This document shows positions 37,637 through 40,016 of a stretch of DNA of 40,016 nt, piece after piece. The stretch is from Streptomyces altiplanensis (lineage in GTDB: Bacteria; Actinomycetota; Actinomycetes; Streptomycetales; Streptomycetaceae): contig RHMC01000057.1 in assembly GCA_003719395.1 (NCBI GenBank), forward strand, positions 1 to 40,016. Direction: 5' to 3'. The first letter of the stretch is position 1, and every line of letters begins with the position of its first letter. The position numbers were made by a program, and so were the translations under genes. Under the pieces are notes generated by a model that made no database searches, was not told where the DNA came from, and saw only the letters and a list, made by a program, of their open reading frames with translations.

Positions 37637-38990
37637 ATGAAGCACCACAGGGTGGGAAAGGCGGCGGTGGCGTCACTGACCGCGGTGGTGCTGGCCCTGA
37701 CTGCGACAGCCTGTGGTGACGACGGCGGCGGCTACAACAGCGGAAAAGAGGGTTCCGGCAAGGGCGGGATCACCTTCTGGGACAACAACGGCGGCGCCCG
37801 CACGGCGGTGTGGCAGAAGATCATCGACGCGTTCGAGAAGGAGAACCCGGACATCGACGTCACGTACGTCCCGGTCCCCATCACGGACGTGCAGTCGAAG
37901 TACGACACGGCCATCGCGGGCGGCGGCCTGCCCGACGTCGGCGGTGTCGGCACGTCCTACCTCGCCGGCATGGTGGCGCAGGACGCGCTCGAGCCGGTCA
38001 CCCGGCGGATCGAGGACAGCGGACTGCGGGGCAGGCTCTCGGAGAGCATGGTCGAGAGCGTCGCGTCGGCCGGGGGCAGGGGCGAGGAGCTGTACTCCGT
38101 ACCGACCTCCGGGAACCAGGGCGTCCTCTGGTACCGCACCGACCTGTTCCGGGCGGCGGGTCTGAAGGCGCCCGGCACGTGGGACCAGTTCTACAGCGCC
38201 GCCGAGAGGCTCACGGACACCGAGCGGAACGAGTTCGGCTTCACCCTGCGCGGCGGCGCCGGATCGGTGGCCCAGGCGCTCGACATGATGTACGCGCAGT
38301 CGGGCGTCGGCACCTTCTGGAACGGCGACAGGGCCACCGTCAACCACCCGGAGAACGTCAAGGCGCTGGAGAAGTACGTCGGCCTCTACGAGAAGGTGAC
38401 GCCGTCGCCGACCTGAACAACGACTTCGCCGCGATGGTCACCCAGTTCGGCCAGGGCGAGATCGGCATGCTGCAGCACAACCTCGGGTCGTACGCCGACC
38501 ATGTGGAGGCGTTCGGCGAGGACAGGATCGACGGGTCCCCGCTGCCCCCGGCCACCGACGGCGGCCCGCGCACCGTGGTCTCCCACCCGTCGACGGTCTC
38601 GGTCTCTTCAAGAGCAGCAAGAACAAGGCGGCCGCCTGGAAGTTCATCGAATTCGCCGCCTCGCACGAGATGAACAGCCTCTGGAATCAGGAGGCCGGCT
38701 CCATCCCCGCGAACAAAGACGCCATGGGCGACGCCTGGATCAACGACGTCAAGCCCGTCAAGGCGGCCATGAGGTCGCTGAACGACCCGCGGACCAAGGT
38801 CGTTCAGCCTCCGTACCACCTGCCGGACTGGAACCACATCAGCAAGGCCGGCACCGAACTGGACTTCCAGGAGCTGCTGCTCGGTGAGGTCACCGCCCAG
38901 CAGTTCGCGGACACGCTGGCCGACCTGCTCAACGAGTCCCAGGCGGAGTGGAAGCAGCAGCAAAAGCAACGACAGCGACAGCAGCAGTAG
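37637..38990 (+). CDS. Second sugar-binding lipoprotein (ABC importer), two frameshifts
   Basis: Extracellular solute-binding protein of about 451 aa. The start is taken at ATG 37637 (MKHHRVGKAAVASLTAVVLAL) rather than the in-frame ATG 37565, because the signal peptide begins there. The lipobox is TATAC followed by a Gly-rich tether. Typical binding-protein sequences are ITFWDNNGGARTAVWQKIIDAFEKENPDIDV and YSVPTSGNQGVLWYRTDLFRAAGL. Single-base losses near 38400 and 38595 separate NNDFAAMVTQFGQGEIGM and LFKSSKNKAAAWKFIEFAAS from the first part. The C-terminus is Gln-rich (KQQQKQRQRQQQ), an odd tail. No permease gene follows; next is a rhamnogalacturonan acetylesterase, so the ligand may come from pectin. 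Confidence 0.9.
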
Positions 38991-39055
38991 CGACAGCGCC
39001 CGAAGAGGCCGCACTGGTCCGAGAGCCCGAACACAGTCCCGGAAAGGCACCCGAC

Positions 39056-39891
39056 ATGCAGATCTCCCGCAGGCGGCTGGTGGCGGCGGCCGCCGCGCTG
39101 CCCCTGGCCCTGGCCGTCTCGGAACCCGCGGGCGCCCTCACCCGTCCCGGCGGCGGAGGCGACAAGCACTCCCGCCGCCGTACGATCCACATCGCCGGTG
39201 ACTCGACAGCCGCGCAGAAGACGGCGGACGCGGCCCCCGAGACCGGCTGGGGCATGGCCCTGCCGGTCTTCCTCACGCCGCACCTCGCAGTCGCCAACCA
39301 CGCGGTGAACGGACGCAGCTCGCGCAGCTTCGTGGAGGAGGGGCGTCTCGACGCGCTGTCCGGTGCGCTGCGCCCCGGCGACTGGCTCCTCATCCAGTTC
39401 GGTCACAACGACGCGAAGGACGACGACCGGCACACCGAGCCCTGGTCCACCTACCAGGACTACCTGAAGCGGTACGTGAAGGAGGCGCGCGACCGAGGGG
39501 CGCGGCCCGTACTCCTCACCTCCGTGGAACGCCGCAGGTTCGACGCCGGGGGCAACGCCCTGCCCACCCACGGCGAGTACCCGGCGCGATGCGCGCACTC
39601 GCGCCGCCGAGGGCGTGGCGCTCGTCGACACGCAGGCGGCGAGCCTCGCCCGGTGGCAGGTACTCGGCCCGAGCGCACCAAGGACCTCTTCCTCTGGCTT
39701 GCCCCCGGCGAGTCGTCCCACCACCCCGGGGGCAAGCAGGACAACACCCACTTCCGTCCCGCGGGCGCGATCGAGGTGGCACGGCTGGTGGCCGCGGGGC
39801 TGCTCGGCCGCGGCGTGATCACCCGCGCCACGTCCGGCGGCTGGACGAGACGGTCCCGCCCGAATGGATCACCTGGCCGGCCGCCGGCTGA
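39056..39891 (+). CDS. Secreted rhamnogalacturonan acetylesterase (CE12, SGNH/GDSL), four frameshifts
   Basis: Removes acetyl groups from pectin rhamnogalacturonan, opening it to lyases such as PL11. The signal peptide MQISRRRLVAAAAALPLALAV includes a possible Tat-like SRRRL. Catalytic blocks are the Ser in IHIAGDSTAA, the Gly-oxyanion block NHAVNGRSSRSF, the block IQFGHNDAKDDD, and the Asp-His pair in DNTHFRPAGA, all as in the CE12 family. Slips near 39580, 39600, 39658 and 39838 are needed. The last brings in LDETVPPEWITWPAAG and the TGA at 39891, about 278 aa. The ATG at 39056 follows GGAAAGG by 8 bases, 65 bp after the binding-protein gene, so co-transcription is likely. Confidence 0.88.
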
Positions 39892-39949
39892 ATCGCGGCC
39901 GGCCCGCCGAACACGCGCCGGCCGGCTGCCTCGGCGGCCGGGGGCCGTG

Positions 39950-39994
39950 CCGTGCCGTCGCCGTGCCGTCGCCGTGCCGTCGCCCGTGCCGTCG
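39950..39994. repeat. Short tandem repeat, 11-bp unit
   Basis: Four copies of CCGTGCCGTCG, three exactly adjacent and the fourth after one extra C, lie beyond the esterase stop. The last lines of the window contain no gene. Confidence 0.8.
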
Positions 39995-40016
39995 CCGCTC
40001 CGGCGCGGCCCCGGAG

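Noticed and set aside
39950..39994. Possible CRISPR-like array at the window end
   Set aside because: Units are 11 bp, directly adjacent and without spacers; a simple tandem repeat.

Overview
The window is about 40 kb of very high-GC DNA that reads as a Streptomyces chromosome or that of a close actinomycete relative. Supporting this are the strong third-position GC bias, frequent GTG starts and 4-base ATGA/GTGA overlaps. The gene families also fit: a WhiB-like protein, a SpoIIE-type phosphatase fused to sensor domains, Tat-exported sugar-binding lipoproteins, importers lacking their own ATPase, and the CebR operator sequence of cellulolytic streptomycetes. No tRNA, rRNA, insertion sequence, integrase or CRISPR array was seen.

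Positions 838-23474 form one plant cell-wall utilisation locus centred on xyloglucan. Divergent genes for a CBM2-bearing GH74 xyloglucanase and a CBM2-bearing GH6 cellulase share a promoter region with two CebR-type boxes. A LacI-family regulator follows. On the minus strand, read from 18088 down to 7137, lie a sugar-binding lipoprotein, two permeases, a second GH74 without CBM, a translationally coupled GH42 beta-galactosidase, a GH12 endoglucanase and a PL11 rhamnogalacturonan lyase. Divergent from the importer are a large GH3 beta-glucosidase and a coupled GH31 alpha-xylosidase. The inferred scheme is that GH74, GH12 and GH6 cut the polymer outside the cell, the importer takes up the oligosaccharides (powered by an ATPase encoded elsewhere), and GH31, GH3 and probably GH42 strip xylose, glucose and galactose. 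Near-identical palindromes with core CGAAGCGCTTCG lie upstream of the regulator, the importer and GH3, which suggests a local regulon.

Positions 23853-35758 are mixed housekeeping and stress genes: a DoxX-like membrane protein, a CYP102-type self-sufficient cytochrome P450 with a divergent PAS-LuxR regulator, a multidomain SpoIIE-type phosphatase, a WhiB-like protein lacking the fourth cysteine, a zinc alcohol dehydrogenase, a thioredoxin-reductase-like flavoprotein, a D-Ala-D-Ala carboxypeptidase and the remnant of a biotin carboxylase. Positions 36045-39891 carry a HAD phosphatase, an Lrp/AsnC regulator, and a second sugar-binding lipoprotein followed by a rhamnogalacturonan acetylesterase. 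With PL11 this hints at a pectin side-activity.

Many genes carry one or more frameshifts, often in G or C runs, roughly thirty in total. The domains on either side remain intact, so most look like sequencing or assembly errors rather than decay. Genes with frameshifts are given as one feature spanning the whole reconstructed gene.
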